A stretch of DNA of 64,000 nt. It comes from Archangium violaceum Cb vi76 (lineage in GTDB: Bacteria > Myxococcota > Myxococcia > Myxococcales > Myxococcaceae). Position 1 is the stretch's first letter, and the number at the start of each line of letters is the position of its first letter. Shown here piece after piece: positions 34,812-43,121 of this stretch. A program made the translations under genes and the position numbers. Below the pieces are notes generated by a model. It was not told the origin of the DNA and ran no database searches. It was given only the letters and a program-made list of their open reading frames with translations. The stretch spans positions 1 through 64,000 of the forward strand of contig NZ_JPMI01000228.1 of assembly GCF_000733295.1 (NCBI RefSeq), in the 5' to 3' direction.

Positions 34812-35696
34812 GTGAGCGCGCGTGCCTTGAGTGAGTCGAGCTTCGCTTCGGATCTGCTGTCCCTCACCAAGCCGAGGCTGTCCGGGCTGGTGATCGCCAC
34901 CGCCGCGGGCGGCATGTGGCTGGCGCCCGGCGAGCTGACGGTGCCGCGCATCCTCGTGACGCTGCTGGCCACCGCGGGCACGGTGGGCGCCGCCAACGCG
35001 CTCAATTGCTACTGGGAGCGGGAGAGCGATCGCTTCATGGCGCGCACCGCCAACCGTCCGCTGCCCTCGGGACGCATGGAGCCGGGCGTGGCGCTGGGCT
35101 TCGGGCTGGCCCTGGCGGCGCTCTCCCTGCCGGCGCTCGCCCTGGGCGCCAACCTGCTCACCGCGGGCCTGGGCCTGGTGGCGCTGCTCAGCTACGTGCT
35201 CGCGTACACGCCGCTCAAGGCGCGGACCTCCGCCTCCATGCTGGTGGGCGCGGTGCCCGGCGCGCTGCCTCCGCTCATGGGCTGGACGGCCGTCACCGGG
35301 CAGATCGACGCGGGCGGCTACGTCCTCTTCGCCATCCTCTTCCTGTGGCAGATTCCGCACTCCATCGCGATCGGCCTGTTCCGCCAGGACGAGTACGCGG
35401 CGGCCGGCCTCAAGACCGTGCCGCTGGAGCGCGGAGAGGACTCCAGCCGGCTGCAGATCGTCCTCTACCTGGTGGCGCTGGTGCCCATGACGCTGCTGCC
35501 CTTCCAGCTGCGCATCGCCGGGGCGTGGTACCTGGCGGCGGCGGTGGTGCTGGGCCTGTCCTTCCTCGGGCTGGGAGCGACCGGCCTCTTCCGGAGCCTG
35601 GGAAGGCCCTGGGCGCGCCAGACGTTCCTGTTCAGCCTGCTGTACCTGGCCGGCCTCTTCGCCGCGCTGATGCTCGACAGTGGGGGACACGGTTGA
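34812..35696 (+). CDS. ctaB: Protoheme IX farnesyltransferase (heme O synthase)
   Basis: 294 residues from the GTG at 34812 (GGGAG upstream); a TTG at 34788 is less likely. A UbiA-family prenyltransferase with 8-9 membrane helices. The first Asp-rich motif is NALNCYWERESDRFMARTAN, with the usual NxxxDxxxD spacing, followed by RPLPSG. The second is in YTPLKARTSASMLVGAVPGA. LFLWQIPHSIAIGLFRQDEY is the CyoE/CtaB signature. It adds farnesyl to heme B to make heme O for terminal oxidases, in the inner membrane. No oxidase subunits are in the window, but the genes after it run in the same direction 7 bp away. Confidence 0.93.
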   Translation: MSARALSESSFASDLLSLTKPRLSGLVIATAAGGMWLAPGELTVPRILVTLLATAGTVGAANALNCYWERESDRFMARTANRPLPSGRMEPGVALGFGLALAALSLPALALGANLLTAGLGLVALLSYVLAYTPLKARTSASMLVGAVPGALPPLMGWTAVTGQIDAGGYVLFAILFLWQIPHSIAIGLFRQDEYAAAGLKTVPLERGEDSSRLQIVLYLVALVPMTLLPFQLRIAGAWYLAAAVVLGLSFLGLGATGLFRSLGRPWARQTFLFSLLYLAGLFAALMLDSGGHG

Positions 35697-35703
35697 TTCG
35701 AGG

Positions 35704-36681
35704 ATGACGCACTCCGCGGTGCCCCTGCTCCAGCTCGACGGCCTCACCCGGCGCTTCAAGGCGCGCGTGGCGCTCGAGGGGCTGAACCTCTCGGTGGGGG
35801 CGGGCGAAATCGTCGGTCTGCTCGGCCCCAACGGGGCGGGCAAATCCACCACCTTCCAGCTGCTCGCCGGCCTGCTCTCCCCGGACGCAGGGCGCGTGCT
35901 CTTCGAGGGGCGGCCCCTGTCTCTCCACGATCCGGCCCTGCGCCGGCGCATGGGCATCATCTTCCAGCGCGGCAGTCTGGATGACCTGATGAGCGCGCGG
36001 GAGAACCTGCGGCTCGGCGCCCGGCTGTACGGGCTGACGGGCGCGCGGGCCCACGAGCGCGTGGAGCGGATGCTCCGCCTCATTGGCCTCCAGGACCGCG
36101 GCGACGAGCGCGTTTCCACCTGGTCTGGCGGCATGCGCCGGCGGCTGGAGCTGGCGCGTGCCCTGGTGCACCAGCCGCGCATCGTCCTCATGGACGAGCC
36201 CACACAGGGGCTCGACGAGGCCTCCTTCCGCTCCTTCTGGTCCCACCTGCGCGCCCTGCGCGATGCCGAGGGCCTCACCGTGCTGCTCACCACGCACCGC
36301 GCCGACGAGGCGGAGATGTGTGACCGGCTCGCGGTGCTGGACTCGGGCCGGCTGGTGGCCACGGATACGCCCGCGGCGCTGGCCGCTCGGGTGGGCGGAG
36401 ACATCCTCACCCTGGAGGCCCGGGAGCCCGAGTCGCTCGCGGCCGAGCTGCGCCAGCGGCTGGGCCTGGAGGCCCGCGTGGTGGAGGGGAGGGTGCAGGT
36501 GGAGGTGGAGCAGGGGCATGCGCTGGTGCCCCGGCTGGTGGAGGCCTTCCCGGCCGGCCGGCTCGCCTCGGTGTCCCTTCGCCGTCCCACGCTCGCGGAC
36601 GTGTTCCTCCAACTCACCGGCAGGGTGCTCGGCGCGGACCAGCCCACCGCCGAGCCCGCTCGCAGGAGTCGCCGTCGATGA
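35704..36681 (+). CDS. ABC transporter ATPase, drug/ABC-2 export type
   Basis: 325 residues from the ATG at 35704. Walker A is LLGPNGAGKST, the Q-loop is in IIFQRGSLDDLM, the signature is STWSGGMRRRLELARAL (WSGGM in place of LSGGQ), Walker B is IVLMDEPTQGLD, and the H-loop is LLTTHRADEAE. The last 80 residues are the accessory C-terminal domain common in DrrA/CcmA-like exporters. It overlaps the permease gene by ATGA. Located just after ctaB, it might export a heme- or copper-related compound, but its family also includes antibiotic exporters. Confidence 0.9.
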   Translation: MTHSAVPLLQLDGLTRRFKARVALEGLNLSVGAGEIVGLLGPNGAGKSTTFQLLAGLLSPDAGRVLFEGRPLSLHDPALRRRMGIIFQRGSLDDLMSARENLRLGARLYGLTGARAHERVERMLRLIGLQDRGDERVSTWSGGMRRRLELARALVHQPRIVLMDEPTQGLDEASFRSFWSHLRALRDAEGLTVLLTTHRADEAEMCDRLAVLDSGRLVATDTPAALAARVGGDILTLEAREPESLAAELRQRLGLEARVVEGRVQVEVEQGHALVPRLVEAFPAGRLASVSLRRPTLADVFLQLTGRVLGADQPTAEPARRSRRR

Positions 36682-37571
36682 ACGTCCCCGCTACCACTCT
36701 TCCCACTCCCGATACCTCGGGTGAGGCGGAGCAGGAGGTATCCCGCGTGGATGCTCCTGCCCCCGCCGAGGAGCGTGCTCCGGGAGGGCTCGCGCTGCAG
36801 TGGTCCACCGTGCGCGTGCTGCTGGCGCGCGACGTGGTGCGCTTCTTCCGCCAGCCCAGCCGGATTGTTGGCGCGCTCGCCCAGCCCATCCTCTTCTGGT
36901 TCGTCATCGGCGCGGGCTTCGCCGGCTCCTTCCGCGTCGAGGGCGCCCAGGGCCTGGACTACCAGCGCTTCTCCTTCCCGGGCGTCGTCACCATGGTGGT
37001 GCTCTTCAGCGCCATCTTCGCCACCATCTCCGTCATCGAGGACCGGCGCGAGGGCTTCCTCCAGTCGGTGCTGGCCGGGCCGGGCTCGCGCCTGTCGGTG
37101 GTGCTGGGCAAGGCGCTGGGCTCCTCGGCCATCGCGCTGCTGCAGGCCTCGCTCTTCCTCTTCTTCGCCCCGCTGGCCGGAGTGAAGGCCGCCACCCTGG
37201 ACGTGCCGCTGCTCCTGACGGTGATGGTGCTTTCCGCTCTGGGCCTCACCGGCATGGGCATCGCCCTGGCCTGGTGGGTGCGCTCCACCGCCGGCTACCA
37301 CGCGGTGATGAGCATCGTCCTGTTGCCCATGTGGGTGCTCTCCGGTGCGATGTTTCCTCTCAAGGGCGCCGGGCCGCTGCTGGCGTGGGTGATGCGCCTC
37401 AACCCCATGCGCTTCTCCGTGGAGGGCGTGCGGCGCGCGCTGTACGGCGCCGAGGCCTCGCTCGCCGTGGGCACCGCCTCCTCCGGCGCGGGTCTCGAGG
37501 TGCCGGTGCTGCTCGTGTTCGCCACTGCGTTCCTGGGGCTCGCCGCCCTGAGCATCACTCGACGCGAATAG
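36678..37571 (+). CDS. ABC-2 type transporter permease
   Basis: 297 residues. A 45-residue hydrophilic N-terminus is followed by six helices of the ABC-2/DrrB fold. RVLLARDVVRFFRQPSRIVG is the amphipathic entry helix, RFSFPGVVTMVVLFSAIFAT helix 2, and SGAMFPLKGAGPLLAWVMRL the conserved segment before the last helix. Pairs with the preceding ATPase (4-bp overlap). Confidence 0.9.
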   Translation: MNVPATTLPTPDTSGEAEQEVSRVDAPAPAEERAPGGLALQWSTVRVLLARDVVRFFRQPSRIVGALAQPILFWFVIGAGFAGSFRVEGAQGLDYQRFSFPGVVTMVVLFSAIFATISVIEDRREGFLQSVLAGPGSRLSVVLGKALGSSAIALLQASLFLFFAPLAGVKAATLDVPLLLTVMVLSALGLTGMGIALAWWVRSTAGYHAVMSIVLLPMWVLSGAMFPLKGAGPLLAWVMRLNPMRFSVEGVRRALYGAEASLAVGTASSGAGLEVPVLLVFATAFLGLAALSITRRE

Positions 37572-37688
37572 CCGGAATAGCCGTCGTTCCGTTGGTTCCG
37601 GGACCTCTCTTCTGTTACGAGGGGTCCCCCTGACATCTGGCCGCCCATGCGCGCTCCGACACGCGCCGGTGGCACGAGGAGTGTTCAC

Positions 37689-38513
37689 ATGAAGCTGCGT
37701 ACGCTGGGCGTCGCGGTGCTCGGTGCGGTGGGACTCGCCACCGTGCCGGCCTGCCAGAAGCAGGAGGCCCCCCCGGCCGCTCCCGTGGTCAAGGCCCCCG
37801 CCCCCGCTCCTGCTCCCAAGGTCGAGGCTCCCGCTCCCGCGCCCGCCGCGCCCGTCACCGGTGGAGGCACCGTCCAGGGCACCGTTGCCTTCAAGGGCGC
37901 CGTCCCCGCGCCCGCGGCCGTCAAGCCCAGCGATGATCCCGCCTGTGACGGCATGGCGCTGAAGGACCAGTCCCTGCTGGTCACGGAAGGCAAGCTGGCC
38001 AACGCGCTCGTGCGCGTGCGCGGCCTGGTGCCCCACTCGCACCCGTCCCAGCCCGCCCTCATCGACCAGCAGAAGTGCACCTATACGCCACGCGTGCAGG
38101 GCGTCACCGCCGGGCAGCAGGTGTTCATCAAGAACAGCGATGGCACGTTGCACAACGCGCGCGCGCTCAACGGCACGAAGACCGTCTTCAACGTGGCCCA
38201 GCCGCCCAACGCCAAGGCCGTGCCCCGCCCCCTGCCCTCCGATGCCGAGGTCATCCGCCTCAAGTGCGACATCCACCCGTGGATGGCCGCCTGGGTGGTG
38301 GTGAACCCGAATCCGTACTTCGCCACCTCCGGCACGGATGGCGCCTTCTCCATCGAGCACCTGCCCGCCGGCACCTATACCCTCGAGGCCTGGCACGAGA
38401 CGCTCGGGACCAAGACGGCCGAGGTGACCGTCAAGGAGGGCGAGACGGTGACGGCCTCCTTCGAGTTCTCCGCCGAGGACGCCAAGGGCACCGCTTCCGG
38501 TGGCGTGAAGTAG
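37689..38513 (+). CDS. Lipoprotein with cupredoxin-like copper site and carboxypeptidase-regulatory-like domain
   Basis: 274 residues from the ATG at 37689, lipobox ATVPAC. After an Ala/Pro linker (25-60) a cupredoxin-type fold appears with the type 1 copper ligand set His...Cys-x2-His-x2-Met: the first His in DGTLHNARALN, the rest in LKCDIHPWMAAW. A carboxypeptidase-regulatory-like beta domain (TSGTDGAFSIEHLPAGTYTL) closes the protein. Likely periplasm-facing copper or electron-transfer protein. Its place 117 bp after ctaB and the ABC exporter suggests a link with respiratory oxidases, which is inference. Confidence 0.8.
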   Translation: MKLRTLGVAVLGAVGLATVPACQKQEAPPAAPVVKAPAPAPAPKVEAPAPAPAAPVTGGGTVQGTVAFKGAVPAPAAVKPSDDPACDGMALKDQSLLVTEGKLANALVRVRGLVPHSHPSQPALIDQQKCTYTPRVQGVTAGQQVFIKNSDGTLHNARALNGTKTVFNVAQPPNAKAVPRPLPSDAEVIRLKCDIHPWMAAWVVVNPNPYFATSGTDGAFSIEHLPAGTYTLEAWHETLGTKTAEVTVKEGETVTASFEFSAEDAKGTASGGVK

Positions 38514-38554
38514 GCACGGGTCCGGGGCGCCGGTGGGAACCCGGGGCCCGGATA

Positions 38555-38589
38555 CCCTCACCCCCGCCCTCTCCCGAGGGGAGAGGGAG
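38555..38589. repeat. Dispersed C-rich palindromic repeat, copy 2
   Basis: Same unit as at 26539, again preceded by CCGGATA. It lies between the cupredoxin-like gene and the convergent sensor kinase gene, just beyond the stop codon of the former. Confidence 0.75.
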
Positions 38590-38608
38590 TGGCGGTTCCA
38601 CGGAGTGT

Positions 38609-40006
38609 CTACGCCTGGGCGCGAGATGATGCCGGTGGCGTCTGGGTCGAGCCCGGGCCCTCTCGCCTCAGGGTGAAGCCCACCCGGGCGCCTCCTCCCG
38701 GACGGTTCTCCGCGAAGGTGTCTCCGCCGTGCGCCCGGGCGATCCGCTGCACCAGCGCCAGCCCCAGTCCCAGTGAGCCCGCCTCCCGGGCCTCGCCGCC
38801 CCGGTCCTTCCGGTAGAAGGGCGCGAAGATGCGCGTCTCCTCGCCGGGCTGCAGCCCCGGGCCGCGGTCGTCCACGCAGAAGGCGAGCTGTCCGTCCCGC
38901 TCGAGCAGCCGCAGTGCCTCCACCCCCTGGCCGTGCTTGCGCGCGTTGTCCAGCAGGTTGGCCAGGGCGCGCCCCAGCAGCGTGGCGTCGCCCACCAGCT
39001 TCGCCTCGGGCGCCTCCACCGACAGCGCTTCCGCGGGCAGCCCCGTCCGCTCCAGTGCCCGCGCCGCCAGGTCCTTCCCGTCCAGATCCCGGGGCGTCAG
39101 CTGGCCGAAGTCCAGCCGCGAGCTCGCGAGCAGCTCGCCCACCAGCGCGTCCAGCTCCACCACCTCGCGCTCCATCTGGTCCGCCGTCCGCTCCGGGCCT
39201 CCCGCGTCGCGCATCAGCTCCACGAGCACCCGCAGGTGCGCCAGCGGTGTGCGCAGCTCATGGGACACCGCGGCCAGCAACTCGCGCTGGTCCGCCATCT
39301 GCCGCTCGATGCGCGCGGCCATCTCGTTGAAGGCGTCGGCCAGCACGGACATCTCCCCGGTGGCGTGGCGGCCCAGCTGTACGCGCGTGTCCAGCTTGCC
39401 CTCGCCCAACTGCTGCACCGCTTGCGCCAGCGTGTCCAGGGGCCGCGACAACCGCCGGGCGAGCCACCCCGAAGCCATCCACAGCGTGGTCCCGGCGAGA
39501 ATCAGCACCATCGGCCCACGCCAGGGCGCTCCCCGGGGCCGGGCGTGTCCGAAGCAGGCCCGCGCCGTGCCGAGCCTCACCCCGCCGCGCTCCACCGGCA
39601 TGGACACCTCCGCGTGCGGAGGGCAGTGCCCGCCCGTGCGCACCAGCAGCGCACCGGAGGCATCCCGCAGCTCCACGCTGACGAGCAGGTCCTCGGAGAC
39701 GGAGCGGACGAGCGCGTCTCGACGCACGGGGTCGTCCCACACCTCGGCGAGGCGGTTGCTGACGAAGGTGCGTGCGCGGTTCACCTCCTGGTGCCAGGCG
39801 TTATCCCCGATCAGCCCGCCCATCACGCTCACCACCGTGCCCACCACCAGGCCGGTGGTGAGGATGGAGACGCCGAACCAGAGGAAGAGCCGGCGGCGCA
39901 GCCGCGCGCGGATGAAGTTCCCCAACCGGCTCATGGGCCCGTGCCGTGGCCCGTGCCGGGGATGGCCCGGGTGCCCGTGCGGATGGCGTCTCATGGGCCC
40001 TCTCAT
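38609..40006 (-). CDS. Two-component sensor histidine kinase, HAMP type
   Basis: 465 residues. An N-terminal His/Pro-rich stretch (MRRHPHGHPGHPRHGPRHGP) is followed by a membrane helix (about 40-67), a periplasmic sensor of about 100 residues, a second helix, HAMP (about 175-230) and HisKA with AVSHELRTPLAHL (phospho-His about 249). The ATPase has N box NLLDNARKHG and G1 box VDDRGPGL, and ends with LGLGLALVQRIARAHGG. Its start overlaps the response-regulator stop (ATGA). With the Spy/CpxP-like protein upstream it resembles CpxA, possibly sensing metal or envelope stress; the His-rich N-terminus would fit metal. Confidence 0.88.
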   Translation of the reverse strand: MRGPMRRHPHGHPGHPRHGPRHGPMSRLGNFIRARLRRRLFLWFGVSILTTGLVVGTVVSVMGGLIGDNAWHQEVNRARTFVSNRLAEVWDDPVRRDALVRSVSEDLLVSVELRDASGALLVRTGGHCPPHAEVSMPVERGGVRLGTARACFGHARPRGAPWRGPMVLILAGTTLWMASGWLARRLSRPLDTLAQAVQQLGEGKLDTRVQLGRHATGEMSVLADAFNEMAARIERQMADQRELLAAVSHELRTPLAHLRVLVELMRDAGGPERTADQMEREVVELDALVGELLASSRLDFGQLTPRDLDGKDLAARALERTGLPAEALSVEAPEAKLVGDATLLGRALANLLDNARKHGQGVEALRLLERDGQLAFCVDDRGPGLQPGEETRIFAPFYRKDRGGEAREAGSLGLGLALVQRIARAHGGDTFAENRPGGGARVGFTLRREGPGSTQTPPASSRAQA

Positions 40007-40683
40007 GGACCCTCCTTGGCGAAGAGGTAGCCCACGCCACGCACCGTCTTGATGAGGCGGTTGCCCTCGTCTCCCAGCTTCTGCCGCAGGTGGGAGATGT
40101 GCACGTCCACGGTGCGCTCGCCCACCACGGTGTCGCTCCGTCCGGCCTCGCCGAGCAGTGCATCGCGGGGAATGACACGCCCGGCCCGCCGCACCAGCGC
40201 CACCAGCAGATCGAACTCGAGCCCGGTGAGCTCCACCAGCCTGCCGCCCGCGCGGACTTCCCGGGCGGACACGTCGATGGAGACGCCGCTGGACTCCAGC
40301 TTCTCGGCCACGGCCGCGGGCTGGGCGCGCCGCAGCACGGCCCTCAGGCGCGCGAGCAGCTCGCGGGGGCTGAAGGGCTTGGCCAGGTAGTCATCCGCGC
40401 CGAGCTCCAGGCCCACGACGCGGTCCGTCTCGTCGCCGCGCGCGGTGAGCATGATGACGGGCAGGGTGCTCTTCGCGCGGATGCGCCGGCACACCTCGAG
40501 CCCGTCCATGCCCGGCATCATCACGTCCAGCAGCACGGCGTCGTAGGTGCTGGCCTCCAGCGCGGCCAGGCCGCGGCCTCCATCGGGGGCGTGGGTGACG
40601 GTGATGCCGTTCTGCCCGAGGTACTGCGCGAGCAGCTCGTACATCCGGGTGTCATCGTCGATGAGGAGGACGCGGGTGGCCAT
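40003..40683 (-). CDS. OmpR-family response regulator
   Basis: 226 residues. Receiver: acidic pair DDD at 9-11, phosphorylation Asp 53 in LLDVMMPGMDG, Thr 80 and Lys 102 in DDYLAKPF. The winged-helix DNA-binding domain (about 130-224) has LTGLEFDLLVALVRRAGRVI and the recognition part RTVDVHISHLRQKLG. It precedes its kinase with a 4-bp overlap. Confidence 0.92.
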   Translation of the reverse strand: MATRVLLIDDDTRMYELLAQYLGQNGITVTHAPDGGRGLAALEASTYDAVLLDVMMPGMDGLEVCRRIRAKSTLPVIMLTARGDETDRVVGLELGADDYLAKPFSPRELLARLRAVLRRAQPAAVAEKLESSGVSIDVSAREVRAGGRLVELTGLEFDLLVALVRRAGRVIPRDALLGEAGRSDTVVGERTVDVHISHLRQKLGDEGNRLIKTVRGVGYLFAKEGP

Positions 40684-40698
40684 GGGAGGGGTCCGACT

Positions 40699-40938
40699 CT
40701 ACTGCACCTGTTGACCCTGGGACGCCTGGGCCTGGGTCTGCTGTCCCTGGGGCGCCTGGGCGGGCGCCCACGAGGGGTGACCGGAGCGGAAGTGGCCGTC
40801 GTGGTGGGCACGGCCCTGGCGGCAGTGCCCACCGTAGGGGTGACCGTAGCGGTGCCAGCGGTAGAGGCTGGCGAAGCCGGAGGAGTAGCCCGCGACGGTG
40901 CCGAGGGCGAGCAGGGCGATGAGAAAGCGGCGGCGCAT
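40699..40938 (-). CDS. Small His/Gln-rich secreted protein
   Basis: 79 residues with an N-terminal membrane segment (FLIALLALGTVAGYSSGFA). The rest is rich in His, Gly and Arg (YRWHRYGHPYGGHCRQGRAH) and ends in Gln repeats (QGQQTQAQASQGQQ). No family. 15 bp before the response-regulator gene in the same direction, so an operon member. Histidine richness suggests metal binding. Confidence 0.7.
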   Translation of the reverse strand: MRRRFLIALLALGTVAGYSSGFASLYRWHRYGHPYGGHCRQGRAHHDGHFRSGHPSWAPAQAPQGQQTQAQASQGQQVQ

Positions 40939-40974
40939 GGTGTGTTCCTTTCCTGGTTCCGGGTGACGGAGTGC

Positions 40975-41469
40975 TCAGCAGGGTCGGGCGCCGCGCCAGC
41001 CGCCGCAGCCGCCTCCGTAGCCGTAGTGGCGGTAGCCGTAGCCGTGGCCCCAGCCGTGCTCGAGCAGGTCCGCCAGCTCGCGGCGCTGCTTCGCATCCAG
41101 CGCCTCGTGGGTCTTGGAGAGCGAGGCACGCAGCGTCTTGCGCAGGTTGTCGATGAGCTCGTCGTGTTTGGCGTCCAGCTCGCGCAGCGCGGCGGCGTCG
41201 AAGGCCTCGCCCCGGAGCGAGCGGGCGAGGGCGGCGCGGGTGGCGCTCATTTCATCGCGCATCTTCGCGAAGGCCTCGGTGAGCTCATCCGCGGCCTGGA
41301 CGAGCACCTTCTCCTGGCCGGGCGAGGTGTCCAGGCGCTCGAAGAGCCAACGCATCCGGCCGCGCCAGCTCCAGCGGCCGGGGCCGCCGTGGCCGTGGTG
41401 CCAGCGGCCGCGGCGCAGGGTGTAGAAGAGACCGGCCAGGCAGGCGGTACCCAAGACGAATCCGAACAT
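40975..41469 (-). CDS. Spy/CpxP-like periplasmic metal-sensor domain protein
   Basis: 164 residues. One N-terminal helix (MFGFVLGTACLAGLFYTLRR), a His/Gly-rich hinge (WHHGHGGPGRW), then a helical LTxxQ-related domain (about 38-140; LDTSPGQEKVLVQAADELTE, LDAKHDELIDNLRKTLRASL). It ends in a Gly/His/Tyr/Cys tail. First gene of the four-gene signalling operon, like CnrX/CpxP relatives that report metals or misfolded proteins to the kinase. Confidence 0.8.
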   Translation of the reverse strand: MFGFVLGTACLAGLFYTLRRGRWHHGHGGPGRWSWRGRMRWLFERLDTSPGQEKVLVQAADELTEAFAKMRDEMSATRAALARSLRGEAFDAAALRELDAKHDELIDNLRKTLRASLSKTHEALDAKQRRELADLLEHGWGHGYGYRHYGYGGGCGGWRGARPC

Positions 41470-41695
41470 GTGCTGCTCCTTCCGTGAGCGGCCGGGCAGT
41501 CAGGGACCCGGCATCCATCGGTTGGTGCAGAAGGTACGGGGGGGGTGTGAAGGGGGCGCCCAGTACTTATGAAGAAGTGTGAAGGCCACCGTGGAATGGG
41601 GGGGAGGCGCGGACCGTTAACCCCCACAGGCACTTCATGGGTAGGAGTGCCCGTTTGTAGTCCGTGGAACGCAAGTGCAGAAAGCAGGGAAGTAC

Positions 41696-41902
41696 ATGGC
41701 AACTGGTACCGTGAAGTGGTTCAACGACGCGAAGGGCTTCGGGTTCATCGCGCCGGATGCCGGTGGTGAGGATGTGTTCTGCCACCACACCGCCATCAAC
41801 ATGGATGGCTTCCGCTCCCTGGCCGAGGGCCAGAAGGTGGAATACGAAGTGACCAAGGGCCCCAAGGGCCTGCAGGCGCAGAACGTGCGCCCGGCGGGGT
41901 GA
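41696..41902 (+). CDS. Cold-shock domain protein
   Basis: 68 residues from the ATG at 41696. A single CSD with RNP1 KGFGFIAP and RNP2 DVFCHHTAI (Cys-His-His in place of VFVHFSAI). [16 protein letters not shown] is the standard start. It binds single-stranded RNA or DNA in the cytoplasm. The gap of 226 bp to the divergent metal-sensor operon leaves room for the long leader typical of csp genes. Confidence 0.93.
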   Translation: MATGTVKWFNDAKGFGFIAPDAGGEDVFCHHTAINMDGFRSLAEGQKVEYEVTKGPKGLQAQNVRPAG

Positions 41903-41940
41903 CAGGCCTCGCCTCCACGGCCTGAGGGCCGTGTCCTTCG

Positions 41941-41973
41941 CGCCCGCTCTTCCCTTCGAGGGGGGAGCGGGCG
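41941..41973 (+). terminator. Hairpin terminator after the cold-shock gene
   Basis: Arms 41941-41949 and 41965-41973 pair over 9 bp, with inner pairs TCCC/GGGG and a TTCG-type loop. The tail TGTCGTT is only moderately T-rich. Confidence 0.65.
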
Positions 41974-42055
41974 TGTCGTTGCGGGGTACGTGTCGCCCGG
42001 TGCTCCTTACCTTGTCCGGCAAAGGACAACCGCCAGCGTCCGCGAAGGAGACGAG

Positions 42056-42424
42056 ATGGGCGACACGAGTGTGAAGAAGGTCGACTCCCAATTCTCCCCG
42101 AAGGGTGAGATGGGTCAGAAGTACCTGGCCGGAGGCATCCGGGTTTCCATGCGTCTGTGGGAGAACGAGCAACCCGCCGAGCCGCTGCCCGCCACGACGC
42201 GTGACTACGAGACGGTCGGCTACGTCATCAAGGGCCGCGCCGAGCTGCACCTGGAGGGACAGGTGCTGGTGCTCAACCCGGGGGACTCATGGCTGGTGCC
42301 GAGGGGCGCGAGCCACACCTACAAGATTCTCGAGGCCTTCACGGCGGTGGAGGCCACCAGCCCGCCGGCCTCCGTGCACGGGCGCGACGAGAAGGAGAAG
42401 AACCGCGAGGGCGCCAAGGCCTGA
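42056..42424 (+). CDS. Cupin-domain protein
   Basis: 122 residues from the ATG at 42056 with GAAGGAGACGAG upstream. The double-stranded beta helix shows YETVGYVIKGRAELHLEGQV (first cupin motif, partly degenerate) and LNPGDSWLVPRGASHTYKIL (second, with G-D and P-x-G-x2-H). The first motif lacks the usual His pair, so metal binding may be partial. Function unknown. It is the last host gene before the mobile island. Confidence 0.82.
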   Translation: MGDTSVKKVDSQFSPKGEMGQKYLAGGIRVSMRLWENEQPAEPLPATTRDYETVGYVIKGRAELHLEGQVLVLNPGDSWLVPRGASHTYKILEAFTAVEATSPPASVHGRDEKEKNREGAKA

Positions 42425-42434
42425 CGGTGGGGAA

Positions 42435-42495
42435 GGTTGGCAGGGGTTCGCCGCCCCTGTCACCGGCTCGCGACCTGCGGACGGACTGGAGTTCC
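42435..42495. repeat. Remnant copy of the island left end
   Basis: Closely matches 45327-45387 just inside the intact element left boundary; differences are scattered. In the corresponding frame both read GWQGFA-x2-VTGS-x-PA, so coding sense is kept. It starts 10 bp after the cupin gene and marks the outer left edge of an older insertion. Confidence 0.7.
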
Positions 42496-42574
42496 GCAGG
42501 GGGCGGGATAGAACCCTTCCGCCATTCGCCTCGCGCTCTCCCTCGAGGCGCGGACTGGAAGGAGCCTCTTCAGA

Positions 42575-43021
42575 ATGATCCTCCGCAACGTCACGGATGA
42601 GGACCTTCCCATCTTCTTCGAACACCAGCGCGACCCGGAAGCGCTGCGCATGGCCGCGTTTCCATCGCGGGAGCGCGATGCCTTCATGACCCACTGGCGC
42701 ACAAATGTTCTCCGCCCTGAAAACGTCACCCGCACCATCGTCATGGGCCGAGTGGTCGTTGGGTACATCGGCAGTTGGGAACAGGATGCCAGGCGTCTCG
42801 TTGGCTATTGGGTGGGTCGCGAGCATTGGGGCAAAGGCATCGCCACTCGGGCCCTGTCTGGGTTTCTCGAGCTCGAGCCCGTGCGGCCGCTTCATGCGTG
42901 GGTCGCTCTCCACAACCTCGCGTCGATCCGCGTCCTCGAGAAGTGTGGCTTCCTGAGCAAGGAGACCCAGCATCACCCGGGTGAAGTTGCCGAAGTCCTC
43001 ATGAGGCTTGGTTCGACGTAG
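42575..43021 (+). CDS. GNAT N-acetyltransferase
   Basis: 148 residues. Order of motifs fits the RimJ/L-like acetyltransferases: ILRNVTDEDLPIFFEHQRDP at the start, YWVGREHWGKGIATRALSGF (acetyl-CoA loop; R/Q-x2-G-x-G/A as REHWGKGIA), then VALHNLASIRVLEKCGF. Substrate unknown. It sits between a left-end remnant (42435) and an integrase 3' remnant (43029), 8 bp from the latter, so it is probably cargo of a decayed element. Confidence 0.88.
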   Translation: MILRNVTDEDLPIFFEHQRDPEALRMAAFPSRERDAFMTHWRTNVLRPENVTRTIVMGRVVVGYIGSWEQDARRLVGYWVGREHWGKGIATRALSGFLELEPVRPLHAWVALHNLASIRVLEKCGFLSKETQHHPGEVAEVLMRLGST

Positions 43022-43028
43022 TGGGAAT

Positions 43029-43121
43029 GGAGCAGCCCAGCGTCCAGTCGTCCGAGGAGCCTCTTGCGAGGTGCTCCCGCTGGCGGTGGGCGGCCCGCAT
43101 GGTGCGCCGGTGGTGCGGAGT
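43029..43121 (+). pseudogene. Integrase 3'-end remnant (copy 3)
   Basis: Matches the end of the other integrase copies, closest to 45107-45199 (long identical run from GAGGTGCTCCCGCTGG onward), with a deletion near its start. No promoter or start. It dates an earlier insertion left of the present element. Confidence 0.75.
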
